Shown: one piece after another, positions 7,687 to 14,811 of the stretch
Position numbering within the stretch: the first letter of the stretch is position 1
How the letters are laid out: the number at the start of each line of letters is the position of its first letter
NCBI RefSeq assembly: GCF_900112685.1
Contig: NZ_FOMS01000021.1
Span: forward strand, 1 to 36,760
Length of the DNA: 36,760 nucleotides
Reading direction: 5' to 3'
From: Roseivivax sediminis
GTDB lineage: Bacteria > Pseudomonadota > Alphaproteobacteria > Rhodobacterales > Rhodobacteraceae
Notes under the pieces: model-generated
Databases searched by the model: none
Seen by the model: the letters and a program-made list of their open reading frames with translations, nothing else
Told to the model about the DNA's origin: nothing
Program-made: the position numbers and the translations under genes

Positions 7687-7919
7687 TATTCGATACTCTA
7701 CCCACCTTTGTTCGACACTCTGCCCACCGGCAGATTTATCGATACTCTACACACCATTCTTCGATAGTCTACCCACCATTCTTCGATACTCTACACACCG
7801 GTCCAGAAAAAAGTTCCGATTACGCTATATATATCAATACCTTATCCACCGCCCGATTCGCGTAACACAGACTCTAACACCTATTAACACACCCTCAGCA
7901 GCTCGGAGCCTGTGGATAA
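7687..7919. other. Plasmid replication origin (oriV)
   Basis: Iteron array, an AT-rich stretch (about 7805-7841, with TATATATAT) and a perfect DnaA box TGTGGATAA at 7911-7919; TTATCCACC at 7842-7850 is a one-mismatch DnaA box. All lie immediately upstream of repA, the standard arrangement for iteron-controlled replicons. Replication should start here under RepA and DnaA. Confidence 0.85.
7689..7799. repeat. Five iterons, RepA binding sites
   Basis: Five copies of an 18-bp unit with consensus TTCGATACTCTACCCACC start at 7689, 7711, 7738, 7760 and 7782. Spacing is 22 bp (two helix turns) except 27 bp between copies 2 and 3. Variants are C for T in copy 2, A for T at position 1 of copy 3, G for C in copy 4 and CACACC endings in copies 3 and 5. 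A degenerate sixth copy (13 of 18 matches) is at 7833-7850. Confidence 0.9.
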
Positions 7920-8005
7920 CTCCGCTCGCCGCGGCTGAGGCAGCAAAACGGCGGATCCCGAAGGGCCCACCGTTTGTTGTCGCTCTTGCTGTTGGGAGTA
8001 TCCCC

Positions 8006-8089
8006 TTACGCAGCCTTATTGGCTGCGCCTTGCACGTTTGCACCGGCTTTCTGGCCCATGTCCTCACCGGCTTTGGAGGCTAGCCACAT
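8006..8089 (-). CDS. Very small ORF coupled to the mobilization-block gene
   Basis: 27 codons. Its ATG overlaps the TGA of the upstream gene (TGATG at 8088-8091), and GGGGAG lies 2 nt before that overlap, so translation by coupling is plausible. The peptide is Ala/Gly/Lys-rich (ASKAGEDMGQKAGANVQGAANKAA) and has no recognised family. A 7-bp hairpin at 8009-8027 overlaps its end. It may be a real small protein or a by-product of the coupled stop; no function is proposed. Confidence 0.4.
   Translation of the reverse strand: MWLASKAGEDMGQKAGANVQGAANKAA
8009..8027 (-). terminator. Hairpin at the end of the traD-traG operon
   Basis: CGCAGCC-TTATT-GGCTGCG, a perfect 7-bp stem with a 5-nt loop, at the end of the minus-strand mobilization genes and before the origin. 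There is no T tract, so intrinsic termination is uncertain; it may only protect the transcript end. Confidence 0.4.
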
Positions 8090-8634
8090 CACTCCCCGTA
8101 GAACACGCAGGCATCTCGGCCGTCTGTCGTCCGGGTCCACTCCGCCCCCATGGCGGTGCAGGTTGTACCGTCGCCTGCCATGAAACGGGGCAGTCCGACG
8201 GTCATTGCAACGGCCAAGACGACAGCACCCAGACCGAACCATGGAACACGGGCCTTGAAGCGATCCACCTTGCGCTCCCGTTCCCGCATCGCCCGGTAGA
8301 CCCCGGACTGATCCTCTTCGACCTTCGCTAGGGTTTTCTCCGCCCGGGTCGCGGCCTTGGACAGCTCGACGCCAGTCGCATCGAGGCGGTTGAGGGTTGT
8401 GCCGATGTGGCCGGCCACCGCACGTCCCACCATCTCGCCATAGCGCTCCGGATCGGTCTGGGTCTTGGCCGAGAACGCCGCCTGGCGGGCCTCCGTCGCC
8501 GTCTTGTTCACGCGATCCAGTACCTCCGTCTGCGTGTCCACGCGGTCCGATACGCTGGCCAGCACCGTGGAGAGCAGATCGAGAGTTTCGCGCAGCTCCT
8601 CGTCCGAGAGGGCAGGGGAGGGCGTGTCGGTCAT
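8089..8634 (-). CDS. Hypothetical membrane protein of the mobilization operon
   Basis: 181 residues from the ATG at 8634, chosen because GGAG lies 9 nt upstream; an upstream extension to 8700 would overlap traG and lacks support. Residues about 10-115 are rich in Glu, Arg, Thr and Ala with heptad-like spacing, suggesting a long coiled coil or helical rod. A single TM helix follows a basic stretch (RFKARVPWFGLGAVVLAVAMTVGL in two parts, about residues 122-146). The C-terminal 30 residues, with two cysteines (TTCTAMG and DACVFYG), would face the periplasm. It follows traG by 19 bp and is probably co-transcribed. I recognise no family; a membrane accessory of the transfer apparatus is an inference from position. 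Confidence 0.7.
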   Translation of the reverse strand: MTDTPSPALSDEELRETLDLLSTVLASVSDRVDTQTEVLDRVNKTATEARQAAFSAKTQTDPERYGEMVGRAVAGHIGTTLNRLDATGVELSKAATRAEKTLAKVEEDQSGVYRAMRERERKVDRFKARVPWFGLGAVVLAVAMTVGLPRFMAGDGTTCTAMGAEWTRTTDGRDACVFYGE

Positions 8635-8653
8635 GGAAGCGGTCTCCTTCGAT

Positions 8654-10057
8654 CTACCGGACCTCGGGGGTGAACAGCCCCGCGAACTCGGGGTCGGCAT
8701 AATAGCGCAGTTTGCGCGCGATCGCGGGCGGCTCGCCCTGGAGGCGCAGAAGCTGGCATTCGGACGGCAGCTGCATGATCTCGTCCGGCGTCAGCAGGTC
8801 GCGCCCGGTGAGGCTGGTGCCGGTGGTCGGCAGGTCGCCCGGCCGGCGGCTTTCGGTGCGGTAGCCGATGGTTTCCTGCCCCATGGACTGGCTCAGCCAC
8901 TTCGCCGTCTCGAAGTCGTTTACCCCGAACACCTGCTGCACGCCGGCATTCGCCACGAAGGTCGAGGCGCGCGCGCCGTAGAGGTCCCGGAGCTGGCTTG
9001 GGGCTCCGCCCGTTCGGCAGCGAAACGTTCCCCCAGAGCGTTTCCGGGCAGCTGCCTCACCCATCACGATCCGGGGGCTGTCGAGGAAGTGGGTGTGCCG
9101 CTGCGCGTTCGACAGCACCGAGGCGGCCTCGCGGTCCGCCTTGCCGGCGAAGCGGTTCGCGGCACGGGCCACCAGCCCCTCCGCCGCATCGCTGTCCTGC
9201 ATCAGCGCCATGAGCGCGGAGAGCCGGTCCGGGGGCAGGGTCAGGTATTCCCGGACGGAGGCGAGCGTGCGGCGCTCCGGCTCCTCGTGGGCCACGCAGA
9301 ACATGATCAGCCCGCCGAGGAGGGCCTTCGCCTCCTCGTTCCAGTGCGCGTCCCCGGATTGTCCCGGCGGGTCCACGACCAGCGCCTCCGCCAGCGAAGC
9401 GGCATCCTCGCCGATGTCGGGGCTGTCGGCCGAGAGACGGTCGAGCGGGTTGTAGGCGGCGGAAGGCCTGCCGGAGACGCCGAAGGGATCGAGGACATGG
9501 ACGGTCCCGAAGCGCTCGCGGGCCTCGCCGGTAACCCGGGCGTTGTCGCCCTTGGGATCGATCACCAGCACCGAGCGGTCCACCGCGAGCAGGTTGGGGA
9601 TCACCGTGCCGACGCCCTTGCCGGCGCGGGTGGGGGCGAGGGTCAGCAGGTGGGCCGGTCCGTCGTAGCGCAGGAGACGGCCGCGCTGGCTGCGCCCGAT
9701 CAGCAGACCGTCCGCGCGTTCGAGTTTCCGCAGCTCGCGCGTCCCGGCGAAGCGGGCGGAGCCGTGGCTGTCGCCGGCCCCGCCGCCGAGGAACCTGTCC
9801 GCTCCGGAGATCTCCCGCCAGTGCCCGAAGGCGAGGACCGCACCGCAGAGCATGAGGGGCGCGACGACGACCCATTGCCAGGCACTCTCACCAGGCGGGC
9901 CATCGAAGATCGCGAAGACGAACGGCGTGGCGACCAGCGCGCCGATCCCGGCCCCGAGGACGAGCCAGAGCGCCAGCCAGCCGAGCAGGAACGGGGCCAC
10001 CACGAGACCGGCAACGAGGCGTGCGAACCCTCCGAGGATGGCCCCGACCGTTCTCAT
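8654..10057 (-). CDS. traG: TraG/VirD4-family coupling protein, internally deleted
   Basis: 467 residues against roughly 550-660 for relatives. Two or three TM helices lie at the N terminus (residues 10-50, 60-85), followed by the ATPase core with Walker A PTRAGKGVG near residue 145 and IDPKGDNARVTGEAR just after it. The C-terminal motif (QLRDLYGARASTFVANAGVQQVFGVND) is also normal. Between FLDSPRIVMGEAAAR and that motif, relatives carry about 80-100 residues including the Walker B LLDEFAALG; here they are replaced by about 17 unrelated residues encoded around 9001-9055. The frame is kept, but ATP hydrolysis should be lost. Function in an intact protein: deliver the relaxase-DNA complex to a type IV secretion channel. 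Starts with ATGA overlap on traD. Confidence 0.82.
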   Translation of the reverse strand: MRTVGAILGGFARLVAGLVVAPFLLGWLALWLVLGAGIGALVATPFVFAIFDGPPGESAWQWVVVAPLMLCGAVLAFGHWREISGADRFLGGGAGDSHGSARFAGTRELRKLERADGLLIGRSQRGRLLRYDGPAHLLTLAPTRAGKGVGTVIPNLLAVDRSVLVIDPKGDNARVTGEARERFGTVHVLDPFGVSGRPSAAYNPLDRLSADSPDIGEDAASLAEALVVDPPGQSGDAHWNEEAKALLGGLIMFCVAHEEPERRTLASVREYLTLPPDRLSALMALMQDSDAAEGLVARAANRFAGKADREAASVLSNAQRHTHFLDSPRIVMGEAAARKRSGGTFRCRTGGAPSQLRDLYGARASTFVANAGVQQVFGVNDFETAKWLSQSMGQETIGYRTESRRPGDLPTTGTSLTGRDLLTPDEIMQLPSECQLLRLQGEPPAIARKLRYYADPEFAGLFTPEVR

Positions 10058-10359
10058 TCGGACGGCGGTTCCGGGGTGGCCTGCGATCCTTCACCGGACC
10101 CGGCCGCAGCCGTGGGCGGCGACCAGTCCTCGAACGCCTTGCGGTCGTTCTCCCGGGTGAGGTTCCGGAGCAGACGGTCGAGCATCGCGGCGGCGTTGGT
10201 GTCGCGGGCGGCGAGGTCGATGAGCGCCCCGCCGAGGATCACCTTGCGGCGGGTGTCGAGCTTGCGCTGGCGACTGGCCTCGCGGTTCTTGGCGGCCTGA
10301 AGCCGGGCCTTGGCCTGGGCGAATTGCCGTTCGGCTTTCTGGAGTTCGGTCTCGGACAA
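10054..10359 (-). CDS. traD: TraD-like conjugal transfer/mobilization protein
   Basis: About 101 residues from a TTG at 10359, preferred because GGAGGAGG precedes it by 4 nt; a TTG at 10380 would add seven residues (MDHGGGD). The N-terminal half is a basic helix (ELQKAERQFAQAKARLQAAKNRE) and the segment RKLDTRRKVILGGALIDLA is the hallmark of the TraD family found beside traG in Ti-type and MobQ systems. It probably helps the relaxosome at oriT. It overlaps traG by 4 nt and reads away from the nic site, divergent from the relaxase. Confidence 0.8.
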   Translation of the reverse strand: MSETELQKAERQFAQAKARLQAAKNREASRQRKLDTRRKVILGGALIDLAARDTNAAAMLDRLLRNLTRENDRKAFEDWSPPTAAAGSGEGSQATPEPPSE

Positions 10360-10448
10360 ATCGCCTCCTCCGTGATCCAAGCTCCCGACGTCTCACGTCA
10401 GGCTTTACGGATTGAGCGGTAGCGCGTACCCGTAGGCCTGTAAAGGAC

Positions 10449-10464
10449 AAGGGCGCACTTATGC
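10449..10464. other. oriT: oriT nic region, IncQ/Ti type
   Basis: AAGGGCGCACTTATGC contains GGGCGCACTTA, whose complement TAAGTGCGCCC is the core of the RSF1010-type nic site; the Ti plasmid oriT has AAGGGCGCAATTATACG. It lies between the divergent traD-traG operon and the MobQ relaxase gene, as in the Ti plasmid. By analogy the nick would fall within TAAGTGCG/CCCT on the opposite strand. The exact nick base is inference. Confidence 0.82.
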
Positions 10465-10514
10465 AAACTCTCCGCCTCCCTCCGGTCGGTCTCCGAGATT
10501 TGCGTGCGATCTCC

Positions 10515-10531
10515 CGGGGGCACAGCCCCCG
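10515..10531. repeat. Hairpin in the oriT region
   Basis: CGGGGGC-ACA-GCCCCCG, a perfect 7-bp stem with a 3-nt loop, 50 bp on the relaxase side of the nic core. It may stabilise the single strand during transfer or act as a transcript stem. Confidence 0.45.
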
Positions 10532-10775
10532 CCGATGGCGTCCCCGGTCGATGCACGCATCGACATGGAATGGCGCGCTGCCCCTTCCAAACCTTCCCAA
10601 GCCAACACGCGCTGTTGGATCGCGTCCCGCTCCATCCCCACGCCACCGGCTCGGCCATGGCCCCTCCATGGGGGCCGGCCTGCCGTTGGCTTTGGCGCCG
10701 AAGCGGCGGGCGTCCGTCTGCCCCGTCGAGGGGCATTCCATCCGCCGGGTTTGCCCCTGGCAAACCGCACGTGAG

Positions 10776-10821
10776 CCGATCCAATATCCCGCCCCCCATA
10801 AGGCTGGGGATATTGGATCGG
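10776..10821. repeat. 15-bp perfect inverted repeat in the oriT-relaxase interval
   Basis: CCGATCCAATATCCC at 10776-10790 pairs perfectly with GGGATATTGGATCGG at 10807-10821 across a 16-nt loop. It stands out because it is AT-rich inside a GC-rich interval and could be a protein-binding site or a single-strand structure of the transfer origin. Confidence 0.6.
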
Positions 10822-10876
10822 ATCATGTGCAAGCCCGTCCCTCGGGCCTCCGGGAGGCCGCTCGCTCCGGGCTGTC

Positions 10877-10924
10877 GTCCGGCCCCCGACGCCTGCGTTG
10901 TGAGGCGCGGGTCGGGGGCCGGAC
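10877..10924. repeat. Long GC-rich stem-loop before the relaxase gene
   Basis: GTCCGGCCCCCGAC at 10877-10890 pairs perfectly with GTCGGGGGCCGGAC at 10911-10924; inside it GCCT and AGGC can extend the stem after a 4-nt bulge. It lies 70 bp before the relaxase start and would be a strong transcript hairpin, possibly damping relaxase expression or part of oriT. Confidence 0.6.
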
Positions 10925-10993
10925 GCGTGCTGGCCCTGGGGCCAGCATGGCGGTGCGGCGTTCGGTCGGTCTGACTGTCGGAGGGTAGGGCGC

Positions 10994-12193
10994 GTGGCGA
11001 GCTACCACCTCTCCGTGAAGACCATCAAACGCAGCGCCGGGCGCTCCGCCACGGCGGCGGCCGCCTACCGCTCCGGCGAGCGCATCGACTGCCTGCGCGA
11101 GGGGCGCGTCCACGATTACACCGCCAAGCAGGGGATCGAGGACAGCTTCATCGTCGCGCCGGAGCACGCCCCTGCCTGGGCGCAGGACCGGGCTGCGCTG
11201 TGGAACGTCGCCGAGGAGCGCGAGACTCGAAGGAACTCCGTCACCGCCCGGGAGTGGGAGCTGGCGCTCCCCTCCGAGATCGACGCGGAGGAGCGGGCGG
11301 AGATCACCCGCGCTTTCGCGGAGCAGTTGGTCGAGCGCTACGGCGTGGCGGTGGATGTTGCCATCCACGCCCCGCACCGCGAGGGCGACCAGCGCAATTT
11401 TCACGCCCATGTCCTGACATCGACCCGGGCGCTCGGGCCGGAGGGCTTCACCGACAAGACCCGCGTGCTCGATGCCGCGCAGACCGGCGGCATCGAGATC
11501 GAGGCGATGCGCGAGGCCTGGGCCGAGCTTCAGAACCGGGCACTGGAGCGGGCAGGGGAGCGTGAACGCGTCGATCACCGGTCGCTCGACGCGCAGCGGG
11601 AAAGCGCCCAGGAACGCGGGGACGCGCTCTCGGCCGAGGAGCTGGATCGGGCCCCGGAGGTGAAGCTGGGGCCGGCTGCCAACGCGATGGAGCGCCGCGC
11701 CATGCGGGAGGCCGAGGCCGAGGGCAGGGAGTACGAGCCCGTCACCGAGCGCGGCCGCGCCGTTCACGGGGCGCGGCAGGCGCGGGCCATGGTGCGCGAG
11801 CTGCGCGAACGGGTGGAGCTGGCGCGGGAGACCTACGGCGCAGAGCGGGAGGCCGGGCAGGGCCGCGTGTCCGCCGGTCTCGCGGCGCTCCGGGCCGCCG
11901 CCGAGAAGGACCGGGGCAGGGAGAGCGACGGCCAGGCGCAGGAGCACGAGGATATCCGCGAGCGGCTGTCACGGATCGTCGGGCGCGAGGCCGGAGAGGA
12001 GGCCCCCGGGCGAGAGACCCCGGCGCAGGGACGTGAAAGCGTCAGGGATCGGCTGGGCGCGATCCTGGATCGCTCGACCCCCGTCGAGGTCGAGCGCGAC
12101 AGCGAGCTGGAGCAAGATCCGGAGAATGAGCGCGAGGAGCACGAGAAAGAGCAGAGCCGCGAGCGCGACCGGGGAGAGGGGTGGTCACTGTGA
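10994..12193 (+). CDS. mobA: MobQ-family relaxase (MobA/MobL)
   Basis: 399 residues from a GTG at 10994, with GGAGGG about 9 nt upstream. The nicking domain covers about residues 1-190. YHLSVKTIKRSAGRSATAAAAYRSGE opens the family with the probable nucleophile Tyr25, at the same position as in IncQ MobA. NFHAHVLTSTR holds the metal-binding His137 and His139, supported by His125 and His128, and VDHRSLDAQ lies downstream. The C-terminal 200 residues are very rich in Glu and Arg, a helical tail in place of the primase domain of IncQ MobA. The enzyme should nick at the oriT core about 540 bp upstream and stay covalently attached to the transferred strand. No damage is visible. Confidence 0.93.
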   Translation: MASYHLSVKTIKRSAGRSATAAAAYRSGERIDCLREGRVHDYTAKQGIEDSFIVAPEHAPAWAQDRAALWNVAEERETRRNSVTAREWELALPSEIDAEERAEITRAFAEQLVERYGVAVDVAIHAPHREGDQRNFHAHVLTSTRALGPEGFTDKTRVLDAAQTGGIEIEAMREAWAELQNRALERAGERERVDHRSLDAQRESAQERGDALSAEELDRAPEVKLGPAANAMERRAMREAEAEGREYEPVTERGRAVHGARQARAMVRELRERVELARETYGAEREAGQGRVSAGLAALRAAAEKDRGRESDGQAQEHEDIRERLSRIVGREAGEEAPGRETPAQGRESVRDRLGAILDRSTPVEVERDSELEQDPENEREEHEKEQSRERDRGEGWSL

Positions 12194-12312
12194 AGATCAT
12201 GGTACGGAAACCGCACCAATGTCGCCTGAGGGGGCGTCTCACTGCAAAGTGCGCTCGACAAACCCGTGTGACGGCTAGCTTATCGGGTATCCCTTATTAA
12301 CAAGGACTTGGT

Positions 12313-12660
12313 ATGATCATCATGCGTATTGCGACCGTAGCCGCTCTTTCTGTCGTTGCCTTTCCGGCGCTGGCAGCGACACAGGAAGAGCTTCATGATG
12401 CCCTCGTGGGCAACACGTTCCAGGGTGACATGGGCGGTGGAGGTTATTCCAGCTACTTTGCCGAGGACGGCACCTACTACGATGCGGGCACGTCCGGGGT
12501 CTACGAGATCACCGAGGACGGCGTTTGCTACCCCGGCACGGATTTCGGCTGCTATCAGGCAACTATCGACGGCACGTCGCTGGAGTGGATGAAAGACGGT
12601 CAAAGCGCCGGGACAGGTCAAATCCTCGAAGGCGACGCGCTCAATCTAAGGGGCGAGTAA
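12313..12660 (+). CDS. Small exported hypothetical protein
   Basis: 115 residues. The first 21 form a clear Sec signal peptide (RIATVAALSVVAFPALAA, cleavage after ALA). The mature part is short, acidic, Gly/Tyr-rich and has two cysteines (GVCYPGTDFGCYQ) that could form a disulfide. Similar small proteins are common in Rhodobacterales but have no assigned function that I know. AAGGA lies 7-8 nt before the ATG. It stands between the relaxase and the racemase-family gene with 90-120 bp gaps and may be a single-gene unit. Confidence 0.75.
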   Translation: MIIMRIATVAALSVVAFPALAATQEELHDALVGNTFQGDMGGGGYSSYFAEDGTYYDAGTSGVYEITEDGVCYPGTDFGCYQATIDGTSLEWMKDGQSAGTGQILEGDALNLRGE

Positions 12661-12752
12661 TTCTTGGGAGGCCTCGGACTGCGTCTGGAGTGCCGTGGTT
12701 GGTCGTTTTGGGCTAGGCTACACGGGGCGTTGTCTCAGAAAGGAAATCTCGT

Positions 12753-13781
12753 TTGCGCTCCACCAAGACCATCCATGTCATATCCGCCCATGCCGAGGGT
12801 GAGGTGGGCGATGTCATCGTAGGCGGCGTCCTTCCACCTCCGGGCGACACGATCTGGGAGCAGAGCCGCTGGATTGCGCGCGATGCCACCTTGCGCAACT
12901 TCATTCTGAACGAACCGAGAGGCGGTGTTTTCCGTCACGTCAACCTACTCGTGCCGCCAAAGCACCCCGAGGCACAGGCCGCCTGGATCATCATGGAACC
13001 TGAAGACACGCCGCCGATGTCCGGTTCAAATTCGATCTGCGTGTCCACAGTCCTGCTGGATACCGGTTTGGTGCCGATGCAGGAACCGGAAACCCTATTG
13101 GTCCTGGAAGCCCCTGGAGGGCTCGTGCGCGTGCGTGCCGAATGCCGGAACGGCAAGGCCGAGCGCATTCATGTCCAAAACGTGCCATCCTTCGCCACCG
13201 ATTTGGATCGGAAACTGGAGGTCGCAGGCCTCGGCACACTGACGGTCGACATGGCTTATGGCGGCGACAGTTTCGTCGTCGTCGACGCCGCGGAATTGGG
13301 CTTTTCGCTGACGGAGAGCGAGGCGCATGACATCGCGAAGCTCGGTGTCCAAATCACCAATGCCGCGAACGACCAACTGGGGTTTGAGCACCCGGAGAAC
13401 CTGGATTGGCGGCATATCTCATTTTGTCTCTTTGCCGGGCCGCTTGTCGAAGGGCCGGAAGGTTTGGAAACCGGCGCCGCCGTCACCATTCAGCCAGGTA
13501 AGGTTGACCGATCCCCCACAGGAACCGCGCTCTCGGCCCGCATGGCCCTCCTGCATGCGCGAAACAAAATGCAGATCGGTGATCGTCTGACTGCCCGCTC
13601 GATCATCGGGTCGAAGTTTGCGGGAACCATCGTGGGTGAAACAACGGTTGGTTCTCTCCCGGCCGTCATCCCCGAGATTTCCGGACGTGGTTGGGTTACC
13701 GGCATCCATCAGCACATGCTGGACCCGGCTGATCCGTGGCCCGAAGGGTACCGGCTCTCCGATACTTGGGGAGTGCGCTAA
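12753..13781 (+). CDS. Proline racemase-family enzyme with Ser/Thr active site
   Basis: 342 residues starting with TTG at 12753 (TTGCGCTCC), preceded by AAAGGAA. It belongs to the proline racemase/hydroxyproline epimerase/trans-3-hydroxyproline dehydratase family: [10 protein letters not shown] near the start, [10 protein letters not shown] at residues 88-97 and [14 protein letters not shown] at 252-265. The two catalytic positions, Cys in true racemases (MCGHG and DxSPCGT), are Ser90 and Thr256 here. Thr at the second site is known from trans-3-hydroxy-L-proline dehydratases; Ser at the first site together with Thr at the second is unusual to my knowledge. A racemase is therefore unlikely; a dehydratase or an enzyme of unknown substrate is possible. 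No hydroxyproline pathway genes are nearby. Confidence 0.85.
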   Translation: MRSTKTIHVISAHAEGEVGDVIVGGVLPPPGDTIWEQSRWIARDATLRNFILNEPRGGVFRHVNLLVPPKHPEAQAAWIIMEPEDTPPMSGSNSICVSTVLLDTGLVPMQEPETLLVLEAPGGLVRVRAECRNGKAERIHVQNVPSFATDLDRKLEVAGLGTLTVDMAYGGDSFVVVDAAELGFSLTESEAHDIAKLGVQITNAANDQLGFEHPENLDWRHISFCLFAGPLVEGPEGLETGAAVTIQPGKVDRSPTGTALSARMALLHARNKMQIGDRLTARSIIGSKFAGTIVGETTVGSLPAVIPEISGRGWVTGIHQHMLDPADPWPEGYRLSDTWGVR

Positions 13782-13919
13782 CCGACCTTCCTGGCGACCG
13801 TCACGACTGGTCCGGCTGTCGTTTTCTGACTTGAAAAGGCATCGCCGCAGCAGCCGCGAGCCTTCAAATGCAGTGAACGAAAGGTTGGGAAGCCGAGGCG
13901 TAACGGTAGCTGGCCGAGT

Positions 13920-14039
13920 GACGTGCTTCCACGTCTGGAAACCTGAGAAGGGGAAAACCGAGTAGAAGTCTGTTCGCGACCTACAGGGTTAAGCGGCTCG
14001 GCGTGTGACGCCTCCAGGATGGGAGGGAGCATGGCTCCC
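13920..14039. ncRNA. Run of stem-loops, possible structured RNA remnant
   Basis: The 327-bp gap between the racemase-family gene and the methyltransferase has no convincing ORF but holds three tight perfect hairpins in a row: GACGTG-CTTC-CACGTC (13920-13935), GGCGT-GTG-ACGCC (14000-14012) and GGGAGC-ATG-GCTCCC (14025-14039). The last is enclosed by a near-complementary CCAGGAT/ATCCAGG pair. Such nesting suggests a ribozyme or structured RNA, perhaps a piece of a group II intron whose reverse transcriptase has gone. Strand and identity are not established. Confidence 0.35.
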
Positions 14040-14108
14040 AATAATCCAGGCGCCAGGCCGCGGCCCTCTCGATAGACATCACACAACAGCCGGGCTATCA
14101 GTTTGCCC

Positions 14109-14723
14109 ATGGCAGAAAAGAAGGTGAACGAGGTCTACGACCTCAAGGGAGACGACGTTCAGCGTGCGTATTACGACGACTGGGCGCGGAGCTACGATCA
14201 GGAATTGGTGGACCTCGACTACCGCACTCCCGGCCGGTGTGCGGCCGCGCTGAGCGCGACAGGTTTGGCCAAGGACGCCCCGATCCTCGATTTCGCTTGC
14301 GGCACGGGCCTCTCGGGCAAGGCGCTGGCTGATGCGGGGTACACCGTGATCGACGGTACCGATATCTCGGAAGGCATGCTGGACGAGGCGCGCAAGCTGG
14401 GCGTCTATCGCGACCTTCACGTCGGCGTTGTGGGACATGAGCCGGATATTCCGCCCGACACCTATCAGGCGATCAGCGCGGTTGGTGCGATCAGCCCCGG
14501 CGCGGCCCCTGCGACCTACCTCACCACGTGTCTGCACGCGCTGCCCAAAGGGGGCCACATGGTCGTCTCGTTCAACGAGCATATCGAGGACGACCCGACC
14601 TACCAGCAGACGCTGGACAAGGTCATCGAAACCGGCATGGCCGAGTTGATCTCTTCGGAATACGGCGATCACCTGCCCGGCCGCGGCACCAAGTCCTGGG
14701 TCCATGTCCTGCGCCGCCTGTAA
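14109..14723 (+). CDS. Class I SAM-dependent methyltransferase
   Basis: 204 residues from the ATG at 14109; a TTG two codons earlier is also open. The Rossmann-fold methyltransferase domain spans about residues 25-160. Motif I, ILDFACGTGLSGKAL near residue 58, binds the SAM methionine part; TDISEGMLDEAR near residue 84 holds the acidic residue that contacts the ribose. It resembles the UbiE/type 11 and WBSCR27-like groups (the N-terminal YYDDWARSYDQEL segment is typical of the latter). Substrate unknown. No clear ribosome site is visible, and the gene follows the structured non-coding stretch. It stands alone, convergent with the DeoR pseudogene. Confidence 0.85.
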   Translation: MAEKKVNEVYDLKGDDVQRAYYDDWARSYDQELVDLDYRTPGRCAAALSATGLAKDAPILDFACGTGLSGKALADAGYTVIDGTDISEGMLDEARKLGVYRDLHVGVVGHEPDIPPDTYQAISAVGAISPGAAPATYLTTCLHALPKGGHMVVSFNEHIEDDPTYQQTLDKVIETGMAELISSEYGDHLPGRGTKSWVHVLRRL

Positions 14724-14811
14724 TCCGTCACCGCCGGAGCAAGTCCCGGCCTGGCGGTCGCGCTAGAACGCGGACCTCTGCCCTTTATCTGAACAGGGCG
14801 CCGCTCGCGCG

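Noticed and set aside
8465-10300. 611-codon open frame on the plus strand
   Set aside because: It is antisense to traG and traD, has no family motif, and its open state follows from the codon bias of the GC-rich genes opposite.
10823-11947. 374-codon open frame on the minus strand
   Set aside because: Antisense to the MobQ relaxase; no motif.
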